DNA from: Exophiala sp. HKRS030
Taxonomy: Eukaryota > Ascomycota > Eurotiomycetes > Chaetothyriales > Herpotrichiellaceae
Assembly (NCBI GenBank): GCA_023897205.1
Contig: JAHWDD010000009.1
Coordinates: forward strand, 2,542,001 to 2,606,000
Length of the DNA: 64,000 bases
Direction: 5' to 3'
Part shown: positions 34,484 to 46,805 of the stretch, piece after piece
How positions within the stretch are numbered: the stretch's first letter is position 1
How the letters are laid out: the number at the start of each line of letters is the position of its first letter
The notes under the pieces: model-generated
What the model saw: the letters and a program-made list of their open reading frames with translations, nothing else
The model's database searches: none
What the model was told of the DNA's origin: nothing
Made by a program: the position numbers and the translations under genes

Positions 34484-36468
34484 TCAAATTACATCCATGG
34501 AATCCATCTTCCAGATCTCGACATGCTTGACCTCATCCTCGGAGATCCTGAACACTCTCCTCGTAGTAATCACCTCGTCGTGCATTTCTTGATCGCCGTC
34601 GTCGGTGAAAGGCTCCTCACAACTAGTATCTCGAAAACTCCGCCCAACGGGCGTCCTGACATTCATTTCAATCATTCCTCCAAGTTCAAACACCACCTCG
34701 CCAATGCCAATGTAGCGTAATTTCGGAAAGTCAAAGACTCCGCCGTCAGAGTTGCCTCTGGCGAGTTGGATGGCCAATTTATTCTCTTCAGCACATTCAC
34801 CGAATTTACTTGCGCCCAGATGGTCAACGAATTTGCGGAATTCAGAGGCCATTTTTGATCCTTCGGCGTCGTTCTGGATTGGGGCGAGAATCCTGATCGC
34901 CCATAGTCGGGTGAGGAAGGGCATGAGGAGACGCATCACGTCCATGTCCGAGCACAGGATTGGGGCGCTCAGTTGAGTCAGATTCGGTGCCGATCGGATG
35001 AGTCTTGCAACCAGGCCTTGTGGCAAAGGCCATCTAGCTGGAAGGATCAGATGTTTTAACGTTGGTCCACAGACATTGCAGATGCTGTCCATGTAGAGGT
35101 CGCGTAGACTGGTATTCGGCACAGGTGGACTTCTGTTCGAACTCATGCTACAATTACTGCTTCCGTTGCTGTTGGTTGTGCCGGAAGATGGCGAGTGATC
35201 CACAGAACTAGGAGTCGAATGGTGAAATCCATTTACTTCTTGTGGTGGCTTATGCCTTGCATTGACAAGGTATAAACGTTCCAAACCAGGAGATCGCGCC
35301 AAATCCAGTGCATGACGTCTGTGTAATTGATCCAATCTCAAAGATTTGGGCTTAGGGTACGGCCCATCGATGGCGACCAACCAGGTTTTGTCGACGAAAT
35401 AAGTCGCCTTGGAACTTGCTTGGATAAGACTCTCATCTGGGCCGAAGCAATTGAGGGCGGTGAAGTTTTCGACTTGATCCGACTTGAATGCGAGGAGACA
35501 GTCTGAAGGGTCGATTTGCGCAAGTAGGTTATAGATGCCAATTCGCTTGAGAGTGATCTTCTTCTGACTCACAATATTTTTCCGAAACAGTTGAGTCAAG
35601 ACCACTGAGGCTTCTCCTTGGTCGCGCATTCGTGGGGAGAAGTGTAACTGCAATGCTTCCAACTTGTCGGCGTTAACCATAAAGGTCGCCACATCATCGG
35701 GGTGGCATAAAGGGTCGTAATGCGTAACTGTCAACGATGTAATATTTGGCATGGCAGGAATCTCAGCGATGGGATGTGGGGCACGGTCTGTAGGAAACCG
35801 TAACCATAGTGCTCGGAGACGTGGTAGCCTGACAAGACTAGAGTATACGTTGGGCTGTATGCGAGTATTGAGATCCCACCTGTTGGAAGAATCAGCCATC
35901 ATGAGTACAACCAAGCAGTCCCGGCGTTGCGGTATTTAGACCAACCTGAACGATTCCAGCTGGGTACACCTATCAAGAGCAGCGCAAATGGCAATGTTCA
36001 AGACCATACCCTGTTCCGAGACGCGTCCAGCTCTTGAGTAATCCAGTGTCTCTGGCCCTCCAAACTCGCCTTGCAGTGTTATCGACCGGACGAGAGGAGC
36101 GACTTTCCCAGTCACCAGGGCGTTCAAGCCCATCAAGAAGGGACTCGCACTTCCAACTCCTTCTGGCTGTCCATCCTTGTAGCGGATCGAATTATGTGAA
36201 GTGAGAGTAACGGATTTCCATAGATGTGGAAGGCTCATATAGTACAGGGAGCGCGAGGTGCGGCACAACCGCGAAAGAGAGGCGACATCATCGTCAAGCT
36301 TTGGGACAGAGTCAATGCTGACGTCTGCAAGGAAAAAGGAGGAGGAGGCCCAGTTTGACTCACGTATGAGATGATATGAGCGACAGTGGTTAGGGGAAGA
36401 CTGGTAACACCAAATACCCCTTGTATTTCAGGTCCATTGACGAAAAGATGAGAGGCTCGAAAGGTCAT
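34484..36468 (-). CDS. F-box protein with leucine-rich-like C-terminus
   Basis: About 617 aa in three exons: 36364-36468, 35946-36298, 34484-35879; introns are 65 and 66 bp. Splicing joins SLPLTTVAHIISY to LDDDVASLSRLCRTSRSLYY, a clear F-box (residues about 22-65) followed by MSLPHLWKSVTL. F-box proteins recruit substrates to SCF ubiquitin ligases through Skp1. The remainder has irregular leucine-rich segments (LPRLRALWLRFP, NITSLTVTHYDP, TLKHLILPARWP, PNLTQLSAPIL), consistent with a substrate-binding solenoid, plus a Ser/Asn-rich insertion around residue 390. The second intron has a GTTGGT donor. Substrate unknown. Confidence 0.85.
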
Positions 36469-37293
36469 GCTGCGGCAGCATCGGAGATGTGGTGCGGGTT
36501 GTCTGTGTCATTGGACGATCGCAGCTTGGATTGATGGTGGGGGAAGTAACTAGGGCTTGTAAATTGAATCCTGCGAGGTGGTGATCATGAAGAGCCGGTC
36601 CGAGTGCTGCGAGCAGGCCGCAAGCAAATGTTGTTGATGGTCGATGGTTGAAAGGTGGAATATCTGATATCAAGTGCAAAGCGTCGGAGTCAGATCGGGG
36701 ATAGGCAGAAATCCTTTGACGAATTCGTGCCACAGTCTCCAAGTAGGCACCTAGGAAAATATGCAAGTATGTAACAGAAAGTCTCGTATCCCAATCCAAG
36801 GTTACGCATGGTAAAATCTGATTGAGACTTTACATCCGTAGTGTCCGAATAACTGCATATCTACGCTGTGTACGCGCCCATGTATGTACAGTATCTCGTG
36901 ATTTCGACAGAGCACTAGAGGATTCGCGATACAATGCTCCTCCCGTGTAATTTTACTCCCTGTCGATTTTTGGTGCACCCTTGCTATCCTTGTTGGCGAT
37001 TCAGAGACCGTCAAATCTATCAAGGTATGGCCTAGCAACGGGAGTAAAATTTCATAGGAGGACCATTGTACCGTCAGAGTGTACACTGTACTACACTCGT
37101 GTGGCCAAATCATGCGTGCAGTTCATGCTTCATTGTGGAAAACCCCCTATGTACGAAATCCGAGTATAGATCTATCATGTCTCGTCCAAAGTCAGATTGA
37201 TTGATGAGATATCATTCATGTCAAGATAACACGAGGCAAAGTGCAAAAGCACAAATGCCCAAGTCTTTTAAGTTATAACCTTTTCCCTACTCT
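36469..37293. other. Intergenic spacer
   Basis: Promoter of the F-box gene and 3' flank of palH. No gene seen. Confidence 0.55.
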
Positions 37294-39842
37294 TCATGTC
37301 GTGCCACCGGTGTTGCGTCCATCTGCTGCTGCATCACCTGGGTTCCAGACCTGTCGGGCATCTTGTAGAGGCCGATCTGGTACAATCGTTGCTGACGATC
37401 CAGGGGAATCACCCTGAAATTCACTCATGGATCGTTCGCCCTCGTCAGGAGTTCTGTCCCCTTGCGGTACATTTCCACCATCTACAACAGACTCTTCCGC
37501 AACTGTACTCGGTGGCCTGGTATATGTAGATCTTCTTGGTGACGAATAGGCTCTCGAATCGCTTTCTGATATAATCAATGATCCTCTCGAGGTATATACA
37601 GTCTGGGATCCATCCAAGTTCCGGCTCGTGGGCAATGCACTAGCCGCGGGAGGTGGTCGTTGAACATTTGGAGGTACAGAGCTTTGGGCACTGGTGTTAT
37701 CCGCATCGTCAGGCGACCACGTTCGCCCTGGTGTAGGCGCAGGAATCACTATGACTCCAGCACTAGCCTGTCCCGACGCAACTTCGGGATTTTGAAAGTT
37801 CCCACTGGTGCGGCTCGAGCCCAGAGCATTGGAGGCGTCAGATGGTCTTCCATCGCGGACATCATCAGGTGACCAAGTGCGATCATTGGTTCTGGGTGCT
37901 GGAATGACAGTCACAGGCAATGGGGCCGCGCTGACGCTTCCACGGTTGGAGAAGCGATCTTTTTGAGCCGCGGCAAAGGCTTCTAGTCGTCCTCGCATGT
38001 TCAACCGGCTGTCAATTGGAGATCTGCGCATACCACTCGCAATCTGCGCATCGGCAACCTCAGCCGGGGGTTCTGCGCGTCGTCTCTTGAAAGGATTAGG
38101 TACAGCTTGCCACATTTGCCTGCCGAGATTGCGGCTGACATCGGTTTCGGTCTTGTTGACTGGTGCTTCCAGGGCCATTTCTTTGTCTCCTGTAGAAGGA
38201 GCTGTTTCAGATCCCGATGGATCAGAAATAGTCTTTGGGATTTCTGCCATAGGTCCGCCTTGAGTCGGCGGAGCCGGAACCTCTTGTTGGAAATTTGGTG
38301 AAGGGCTAGTCAGGTTATGATACCGGACGGCATAAACGGTGCTGGTGGCACTTCCAGTATCGCTTCGGCTTGGCGTAACAAGTTGCTCTGCTTGATCGAC
38401 CAACTGCGCATTTCCTGGCAACCTCGATCCCGCAACATTGAGAGCATCTGTTCCGGGGTTGATGCCATCAGATGGCCCCGCCCGACGACGTTTCTGAAGT
38501 GGCAAGCGTGCCCTAAGTCGACCGTACTGAGACACAATACCGCCGCTAACACCTTTGCGTAATCCTCCGCCACGACCTCCATTTTGATCGTGGCCGTGCC
38601 AGTGGGAGTCGTCTGATGGGGTCATATTCAACATTTCATCACCATCAAAAATCTCTCTCCCAAGAATACCATCCTTTCGCTCATCTCTTTCCAAGGACTC
38701 AATTCTTTCAACCCATTCCCAAACCACGACACTTGCTGCCGCGGCGCCAACCCAACGAATGTATTCACCCCAACCGGCAAGATCAGGTTGAGAAATATCC
38801 AACACAAAGAATACAGCAGGAATAGCCACAGATATTAGGGACAATAAAGCAACCAGACAGATATTCTTCATCTTAGGGTGCCAAAATGCAAAGCGACGTT
38901 TCGAAAGACAGTAATAAACCACACACGACGCGTAGATGATGGATATGGAGAGTTCGAAGAGATAATTGAGGGCCGGGATGACGTCCTGAAAACTTCTTGG
39001 ACGTGTGCGTGAGTTTCGACTGACAAAAGAATCAAGGATGGAGAAGATAGTGTCAAAAGAAACCATAGCAAAACCAAGCCATTTAATAGTGACCTTTTCC
39101 TTGTGGCGGGGAAATAGACGAATCAAGGTCTGAACCTGAGCGAGCCAGAGGAAAGAATCAGAAATAACTCGGATGATGCGGATTTCCAGGCTGCCAACAA
39201 CATCGTCAACCAACAAACTTGAGTCCATATAGCCTTCGTTGTACTGAGCCTTGGCAACTTGGAAGGTATCGGCAGTTGCAATCGTCAATGATACGGCGAC
39301 AGTCACGGTGGCGATCTTTTGAAGGAGTGGTCGCCTGCCCACTCCAATGATCGGCGATGTACCATATGAGCCCGGGAGCATGCCCCTTCGACCAAGAAAC
39401 CCGGCACCACCGCCTGGCCCGCCGATGAAGAAAGTTCGAGGAGTGATGAAGATGAGGATGACGAGTATATAGCTTATGACGGTAGCGGTGGCCAGGGCAT
39501 ACATTTGGGGTGATATGGATGCATAGAATGGATCCTGAAAACCGATGACTGAGGCATTGCCGGTAGTGTCAGGACTGATGATGGGATCTGGGTTTTCGCA
39601 TGGCAGTTTAAACGTGACTCGGGCTTGGAGGGTCGTGGTCTGTTCGTCATCAAAGACGATCACGCCTGAGATTGAAGTGCATGTCAGTGTATATAGACGA
39701 GAACTCAGACGGGGAGACACCAACCTCCGCTAGGTAAAATCAAAGGCGTACACCATGTTCCCGACTGGGTCGAACTTGGAGCTGCGCCGGTGTTTAACTG
39801 GCCCCATAGTTGGCGAGCCGTGATATAAGCATCTTCGGGCAT
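37294..39842 (-). CDS. palH: PalH/Rim21 ambient-pH sensor
   Basis: Seven-transmembrane plasma-membrane sensor that starts the PacC/Rim101 alkaline-pH pathway (known role). About 829 aa: exon 1 39725-39842, 59-bp intron 39666-39724 with a CTGAC branch, exon 2 37294-39665. The join gives ILPSGG|VIVFDDEQTT. Helices are visible from ATATVISYILVILIFI, through the conserved loop before TPRTFFIGGPGGGAGFLGRR, to ISVAIPAVFFVLDISQPDLA and AAAASVVVWEWVERIESLER. The long cytosolic tail is Ser/Pro-rich; in this family it binds the arrestin-like PalF. The tail carries repeated RTWSPDD motifs (VIPAPRTNDRTWSPDDVRD and VIPAPTPGRTWSPDDAD, with a weaker RQVWNPGDA near the end). Confidence 0.9.
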
Positions 39843-41245
39843 TCTTTGCTTGCTCTACCGGTTCGAGGAGATGAGGTTATGCTGTCGCAACAACATGGTT
39901 GTGAGCGCTGGGAGTTCAATAACCGGGGAAAAGGTCAACGGTCATGCACATATAGGATTGCTGGCGACAACGCGATGGCAAAATATGATGAGGTACGACC
40001 GGCGCAAATAGTAGTCGGGGTTCGCAAATGAGGCGAGAAGAACACGAGAGCGAGGGATGGCAGTGATTGTCGGCGGAGGGAGATCGAGTAGTTGTTGGAT
40101 TGTGAGGTGAGAATACAGAGCGGCGTGAGAGGGACTGCGGTACGATGTGAGTGAAAAGGTGCATGAAGAGGAGTCGAGAGTAGTCCGTACAAAGAGCACT
40201 AAGGAGGTACTTCGAAAGTAGTAGTGGCTGGTTAGTGAGTGTCTGAAGGGATCTAGTATTTAGTGATGAAGCTTATTGGCTGATATTGGTACTTAGTAGG
40301 AACTAGAAGGTCTACCAGCGCAGGCGGTCGTACTCCTCCGTGGAGCAGGTGGTGTACGGAGTAGATTGACTAAGTCCGGTAAAGAAGTCAGCTGGATTCA
40401 ATTGGTTGATCGCTCTTGCCCCGCAATCCTCCAACTTGGACGCTATTGATCGCTGGAAAGAGCAAGTCCAGAAGACACGTGCAAAGTACTACCATTGGAC
40501 ATATGTCCCTCGAAGGAAAGTACGACTGGATAGGGATGTAACCTTCCTCGTCCACTTTCTTCAGCCCATGAACCTTTATTCGGGTTTCGCTAGAAAGTTA
40601 TTCCAGACTTCATCTGCCGCATTGATAGGCATAGACACAAGTACCACGAGACGAGCTTACCACAATTGACAAACCAAGCGACAACGGATATCAGTGCCAT
40701 GGCATTACGTACGCTCATCGATCATTGTTCTAGCATGATATGACGCCCAGAGAATAATTGGATGAATGTAGCTTGCCACCCTGCATCACATTCTTCAAGA
40801 CCTCAACCCGAGTACCCGTATACCCGTATCATGAAGTCGGAGTTTTGGTCAGCATGAGGCCCAAGTCTAGACCGCAAATTCACACTTTCCAATCCCCTTG
40901 GCCATCGAATTTCTACAGAGTAACTTCACGCCCGGTGCTTGGTATAAACCTTATTGTGCTTGTCCACTCTTCGGCCTAGGTTCAGGAAACCTTGACTATT
41001 TGAAATCATAGACCTTTTGATCCAAATTGCGATCATCTAAATAACAATCAGCCTGGTCGACCATTGGGGAATAGCCATAATGACTGGAGGAATCAAGTGG
41101 ATCCAACACTCGGTTATACTACTTGGTTCATCCCCAGGTCGGGCGGTGCGTCAGGCTTCGGTCGGTCTAGCTAGCGACCTCAGTCATACAGTGGCAGCAC
41201 TACATACGTCTCCCATGCACACCATATCAAATTTGGGTGCAATCC
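39843..41245. other. Intergenic spacer
   Basis: palH promoter and the 3' flank of the Zn2Cys6 gene, about 1.4 kb. No gene seen. TACGGAGTA motif at 40355-40363. Confidence 0.55.
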
Positions 41246-44118
41246 TTACTGCATCCCATTGTTGAATCCTCCGTTCCATTGCATTTGGCTGTAATCTTGA
41301 TTGGTGATTACTTCCAACATATCCTGCCGTCCTACAGTCGGACCAATTCCGCCGAACCCGTTATCGACCGTAGCATCAGTATTGTGCCAAAGATTATCCA
41401 ACGGTAGCGCAAACCAGTCCGAAAAGTCGGTCATCGAAGGGTCAAGATTAGAATCCACGGGCAAGGCATGGTCGAGGATGTCGCCGTCGACTACCATGTT
41501 GGGAGGAGGCACGAACATGTGCGATTCCAGTTCCGCCATCGGCTTGGCTTCAATTCCTGCCAACGGATCCTTCAAAATCCAACCCGGACTCAGCTTCTGC
41601 GCCAGTGTGGTTGCCGGTACTGGCACTGAGTGACTTGATTGTGCAGTTTCTTGTCCACTTCCCTGGGGCGACTGTGGTCGTGACTGATCTCGACTCGGTC
41701 CAGCTGATCCGGTTCCTGGCAACTGTACCCTGATCAAGGTCTGTTTAACATTCTTGACAATATTGGTCACCAGTCGAGATGTTGACGCACTAAGATGTAC
41801 ATCATCTACCACCTGCTTGGACATTTCTGTGGTGATCTTCTCCAACTGATCGAGACATTCTCTGACCATTTTCTCATGAGTTCCTAGGCTGAAACGCTGA
41901 GAGAAATGTCAGTAACAAATCTATGAAGGAGACCTGGATTTATTCATACCTTGAGCACGAACATCATTGCCGACAGGCTTCGCAAGAATGTTCTCACTGG
42001 AGCATCTCTGAGAAACCCTTTTGGTGCGATGCCTTCAGTCACCTCTCTCAGAATGGCCAGAGCGGCATCCGTCACTTCATCAATGTAGACTCGGTTTTCT
42101 TCTATGACTTTGGCGAGTGTAGCTTTTCCTTGATTAGAACCTGATACCAACCAGGTTTCCACAACTTTTTGAAGGCCTAAAGAATTGAGATATAGTCGGG
42201 AGTAGTGATATTCCATCGACAGAATATGTTGCATCACCGGACGGATAAAGGGCTTGGCCTTGTCAAACACGTTTTTCCAATTTGTCAGAAGAGGCTCGAA
42301 TTCTTTGATGGCTTCCTTGTAATTTCCGCTCGAGGTCAAAGCCCGTGTGAACTGTGCAGATGAGAAAATGTCACGATTGGCTCGATTCATCACTCGTGCG
42401 ATATGAAGCCAGCAGTTTTGCATCATGTCAACCGAATATTCTCCAGGAGGACAATGCTGTGGACGACAAGTCTGATCCCAGATCGTATCCGTCTCCCACT
42501 GTTCTACGTTCAAGGATGACTGCACACCCATACGACCACTGGTCTGTGCAACATACACCAACAGCAGGATTCTGATGCGTCTTTTCCGGGCACACTCAGA
42601 ATCAGGCCCATGCTGGTGCCGGCAGTTGTAGTGATTCGTGTCAAACACCCCTAGCTCAAATGCGAGATTCTGTGCTAGTCCTAGGAGCATCCATGACATG
42701 CGATCTGATCTCCATGCCGGTTCCAACCAGCTGGCATAAGGCAAATTCTCGTAGTCTCGCCCGGCCTTGATCTCGCGTGGTTTGCTGTCAGTGAAAGGTA
42801 CCAGACTTGCGTCGAGCAGGCCACTTTCACCATCCCCCGGAGGGAAATGCAGAGCTCTTGGCAACCAATCAGTAAGTACCAGCAAAGCCTCGATGGTGCC
42901 AAGAGTCCGTAAGCTGCCTGTCCATGTCAATTGGCCAGATTGTGATTCACGAAGACTCGAGGAACTGCCACCGCCAGAAAACCCTCCACCAAACTGCTCT
43001 TGTCCCCAAAGAAGACGTTCAACCTGTCGGCGGAGATTGTTCCACAATTTGTCATGTATCAGGTAAGATCTTGATATTGTTGCGTGACCCGACAGTCGCA
43101 GATGTCGTGAGGAAATCGCAAGAATAGCAAGTGCCAAGATTGGCTCATCGACTAACAAATCGCGGTGTTTCAGAGGTGATCTGTAATCGGGCAATAGGAC
43201 TGGAGTCATGGGCACAAGTTTCTCGTAGAAGTATTCGACGTAGTCCATTGCTTCCCAGGCAGTAAACCATCCATTTCGGACGAAGCGCATCTCCGTCCAT
43301 GCGTTGAAGCCCGCTTGTTGCTCCGCTTCCTGTTCTGGGGTAATACCCACATCATTCGGCAGGTCTGTTCCGATATGATTGATGTTTGAATGCGTGCGTT
43401 TTCGATTGGGTCGATCCGAAAGCGGACTCTCTTTTTCGTTAGGCGTTACATTCTCCGAGAAGGCATTGGCCGCATCCACTAGCAGCATAATATTGTCTTG
43501 GGTGCTTGACATGGGGCATTGAGAGTCGCGGCGGCGACTTGGCTATGTAGATGAACATTTGAAGGTTTGTTATTGAGATTGGATACAGTAGTAAGGTATT
43601 CGTCTCGCGGTTGAGAAGTGACGGACGGCTTGGTTCCACGACCTGACCAAGCCTGGCGCCCAGCGCCATTCAACGGGACATCTGGAGAGAGTGCAGGATT
43701 GACGGGAGGTGAAATCGAATCGTGTGCAGACCGAATCGTCTGTTCGTGAGTCACATGTCTTGCAGATCCGTCGGATCTCTTCTGCTTCTTTCGAGTTGGC
43801 GCAAACTCGCAAGGTAGGCGTTCGCGCAAGCACCGCTTACACGGAGGATCGGTAGGCGCATCGACACCTGGACAAGAATTTGTCAGCTTCAAGTGTTTCC
43901 AATTCCTGTATGGTGTAACAAGACCTACTTCCTAAATCACACTTGACCTTTCGTTCGCGACATCGCTGACAAGCCTGGTAGCCGCGACGATGTGGCCCAC
44001 GCTGTGCGTCGCGAGGTCCACCATCAGAGGCTTCTGGAGAAAGCGAATCATCCGGTACATTCTGATAGGTGCTGCTCTGTGCTAGATTGGCGAACTGGCC
44101 AGAAGCCGAATACGCCAT
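41246..44118 (-). CDS. Zn2Cys6 transcription factor (Aro80/War1-like)
   Basis: Fungal binuclear zinc-cluster regulator of about 904 aa. Exons are 43929-44118, 43587-43867, 41950-43542 and 41246-41896; introns are 61, 44 and 53 bp. The zinc cluster is split by intron 1 and spans Cys50, 53, 60, 73, 76 and 83 (GYQACQRCRERKVKCDLG|SVDAPTDPPCKRCLRERLPC). The long loop after the third Cys resembles Aro80 and War1 types. A basic linker (RKKQKR) follows. The middle region (WTEMRFVRNGWFTAWEAMDY onward) is the usual fungal regulator homology domain. The acidic C-terminal segment (MTDFSDWFALPLDNLW) looks like an activation domain. Intron 2 (44 bp, GTATCC...CATAG) is the least certain. Upstream in-frame ATGs exist; 44118 is the conservative start. 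Target genes unknown. Confidence 0.83.
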
Positions 44119-44817
44119 GGGAAAGGGAGCCTCGGTGGCTAGTGATGTTGATGGCTGCGATAGAATGTCCCAGCGGTAGAAGGAGGTTAGCTGAGGAGAC
44201 CGAAATAACCGGCGGAAAGTGGTGCCAAAATGGGACCCATTCTCCGGATAATATGAATTGTGGGATCTGATCATCTTGAAGAAACCGCACGTGCTGTGGC
44301 GGTGCAAGTGGCACATGCCGGGCACTCGTGGTGACGACGAAGATGCGGGGGACGAGGCTACGAGCAAGATCTCCAGGCACCTATTCTGACTTGGTCCCTG
44401 AGTTGAACGTGTGGTATAGAATACTCATACGAAACAGTATGCTCCTATGATACTGTTATCACGCACTAAATAAAGCACCAAGACGTCAATGACCGTGGTG
44501 GTGCTGATGCCACCAGGTAGAACTCGACCGACTGCAACTCCGAGCAAATGGCACTACCGATGCTAGACTGCCACAGTATTTACATTTGAACTTAGAGGTC
44601 AGACCATGCTTGCAGGATACCCTCACAATCGACACTGTCTACTGGTGCCTAGTGGGTAGAATCAAATCTTTTCACTCGAGAATTCGGTGTCGACCGTACA
44701 TCAAGTTCATGATACTCTTCCATTGGGCAACAACACGGAAGATAAATGAAGCTCAACGTGTGGCCCTCAAGAGCGTGTACATGGTCCTTCAGATTCATTG
44801 GGAGGTGAACCACTCAT
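44119..44817. other. Intergenic spacer
   Basis: 5' flank of the Zn2Cys6 gene and 3' flank of the UVRAG-like gene. The first 260 bp could be coding if the regulator starts further upstream. Confidence 0.5.
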
Positions 44818-46805
44818 TCATCCCTTGTTTGAAGGAAACCGAGCGCGGAATGGGAGGCCTATTGGCGGTGATTTACTGACAAATGGGTCCGCCCTCCCAG
44901 TCGAGTCGCGCTTCTCCAAAGTCAATATCCCGGTCGGGACTTTGAGATCGATCGACGTTCTTTTGGCCTCGGGTAAACTCCGCACACTGTCTTCACTGTT
45001 CCTCCTCGATATATCTGGTGTAAGCCGACCTCCTAGAGCACGAATACCTCCAGCCTTACGTGTCGGCAATTCTCCCGTACCCGCGGTCAAGACGTACATC
45101 AGATATTTCAAGTTGGGGAGTGTGTGGCGGATGTCCAATACTCGCAATCCAGATCGACTCATCAAGAATTCTATGTCCTTGTTGAGCAAGAATACTCCAT
45201 ATTCAAACTTGTACGGAACGCTCGTGGGATGTAAAGGAAATCTTCTTTGGCTTAAAGCAACAGAAATGGGATCCGTAATGAAGGAGGCAGAGCCTTGGTT
45301 CTCGATCGGATATGGGAGAGGCACCAAAAGATAGAGTGACAGCTGATGCACAAGCTGAGCAGTGAATCCAAGCGCTGCCGCAATTTCGTCACGATTGGTA
45401 TCGTTGTAGACCGAATTCGGAAGAGGAATGCCACGGATTGTGAATTGAAGTGTGCGATTCTTAATGGGCTCAATGGGAAATATAGAAAGCAAGCTTTCAC
45501 ATATTCGTCGAATTTGACCCTCAGACTTCTTTTCCACCTCTCTGATCTGACTCTCGACCTCTGCACAAGCCTTGGATCGCTCATGCCACAGAGATTGGGC
45601 TTTGCTTTCCGAGTCGTGACCCTCTTCAAGGCCTTTTTGCCTCTGAATGATCGATTCTTGAATCTCATCCCTTCGTCTCAACAATTGGCGCAGATGTTTT
45701 TGTTCTGCTGTGAGGGCGGCTCGAATTTGTGGCCCATCATCGGAAGACGACTCTGCTTGGTGTGCTGACGTGTCTTCTTTTTGAGCTGCTTCCAGAATAT
45801 TGTTGATTTCTTCCTCCAATTGTGCTCTTACGTTGATCGCATCCCGAATGCACTCATCCAAGTTTGCAAGTTGCATCAAAGCATCAAAGGAAGACGAAGT
45901 CTTTGTCGCCGACAATTCTTTGACATCACCGGGACGTCCTAGCATGCCAACGGCATCACCTGGCATGTCTGTGAAGCTGGTATATATACCATCCGAGAGA
46001 TGAAACAATATACAATTTTGGGGTAAGGGATGGTGGAAGCTTTCCAGAGTTTTACCTATGTACTGCAATGACCTCAGATTCAAGTCGAGTTTCACGAGCA
46101 AGCAGTATTCTTCGGTATTAGAAGGCCTCGCCCAGACTCGAATGGTGCAATCGTCGGACCTGGAAGCGACCGGATCACATCCGTCGAGGTCGAAGAAGGC
46201 AAATGTTGGATTCATGCTGCGCTCAACCACCTCGGTGATATATATAGGCTCCTCCACTCCAGGACAGTGTACAGATATCCAAGTATCAGCCAATCGATTC
46301 ACGACCATGTCTTCTAGCTTAAGCTGACGGTCGCGAGGGCTGGCAGAAGTCCAGTGCAGAGTGCTCCGCCTCCGTAGCCTTCCTTCTGGCCGCCTTTTGG
46401 GTGATGCATCGCTCTTTTCATACGATGTGGATGCCTTCTGTCGGCTCAAGGGCGTAGGTGCCTTGTCCGAAGTTGAGGTCAAGTCGCTGTAGGACCGAGC
46501 ATGATGCAGTGGTTGAACATCGTTTTGCAGAGCGCGCTTAGCAGGCGAAACGAGGTTTAGGGGAGCATCATCGTCGGCAATCGTCTTTGCACGGGCTCGA
46601 GAGTCGGCGGATGTGATATGGAGATTGCGCAGCGACACTCCGTGGAGATGACGTAGTCGGCGGTTCTGTGGACGTCGCGTAAGCTTTGGCTGGGGAATGA
46701 AGTCAGTAGATTGATGAGTTGATTACTGACCCACGAGTAGAGAAAAGGACGTTCATTCTGACTGGGTATGGAGAGATTGGTGGAGGGGTCTTCATGCTCA
46801 GACAT
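44818..46805 (-). CDS. UVRAG/Vps38-like subunit of the Vps34 PI3-kinase complex
   Basis: About 648 aa. Exon 1 is 46731-46805 (MSEHEDPSTNLSIPSQ), the intron 46690-46730 is only 41 bp (GTCAGT, CTACTGAC branch, CCCCAG), and exon 2 is 44818-46689. The join gives FLYSW|PKLTRRPQNRRLRHL, typical of fungal UVRAG-domain proteins. A C2-like region (MVVNRLADTWISVHCPG ... IRVWARP) is followed by coiled coil around LDECIRDAINVRAQLEEEIN and LRQLLRRRDEIQESI. The C-terminal half holds the conserved GIPLPNSVY...AAALGFTAQLVHQLSLYL block. Known members join Vps34-Vps15-Atg6 (complex II) in endosomal sorting; the related Atg14 is the alternative, but the C2-like part and the conserved C-terminal block favour UVRAG/Vps38. 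Confidence 0.85.
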
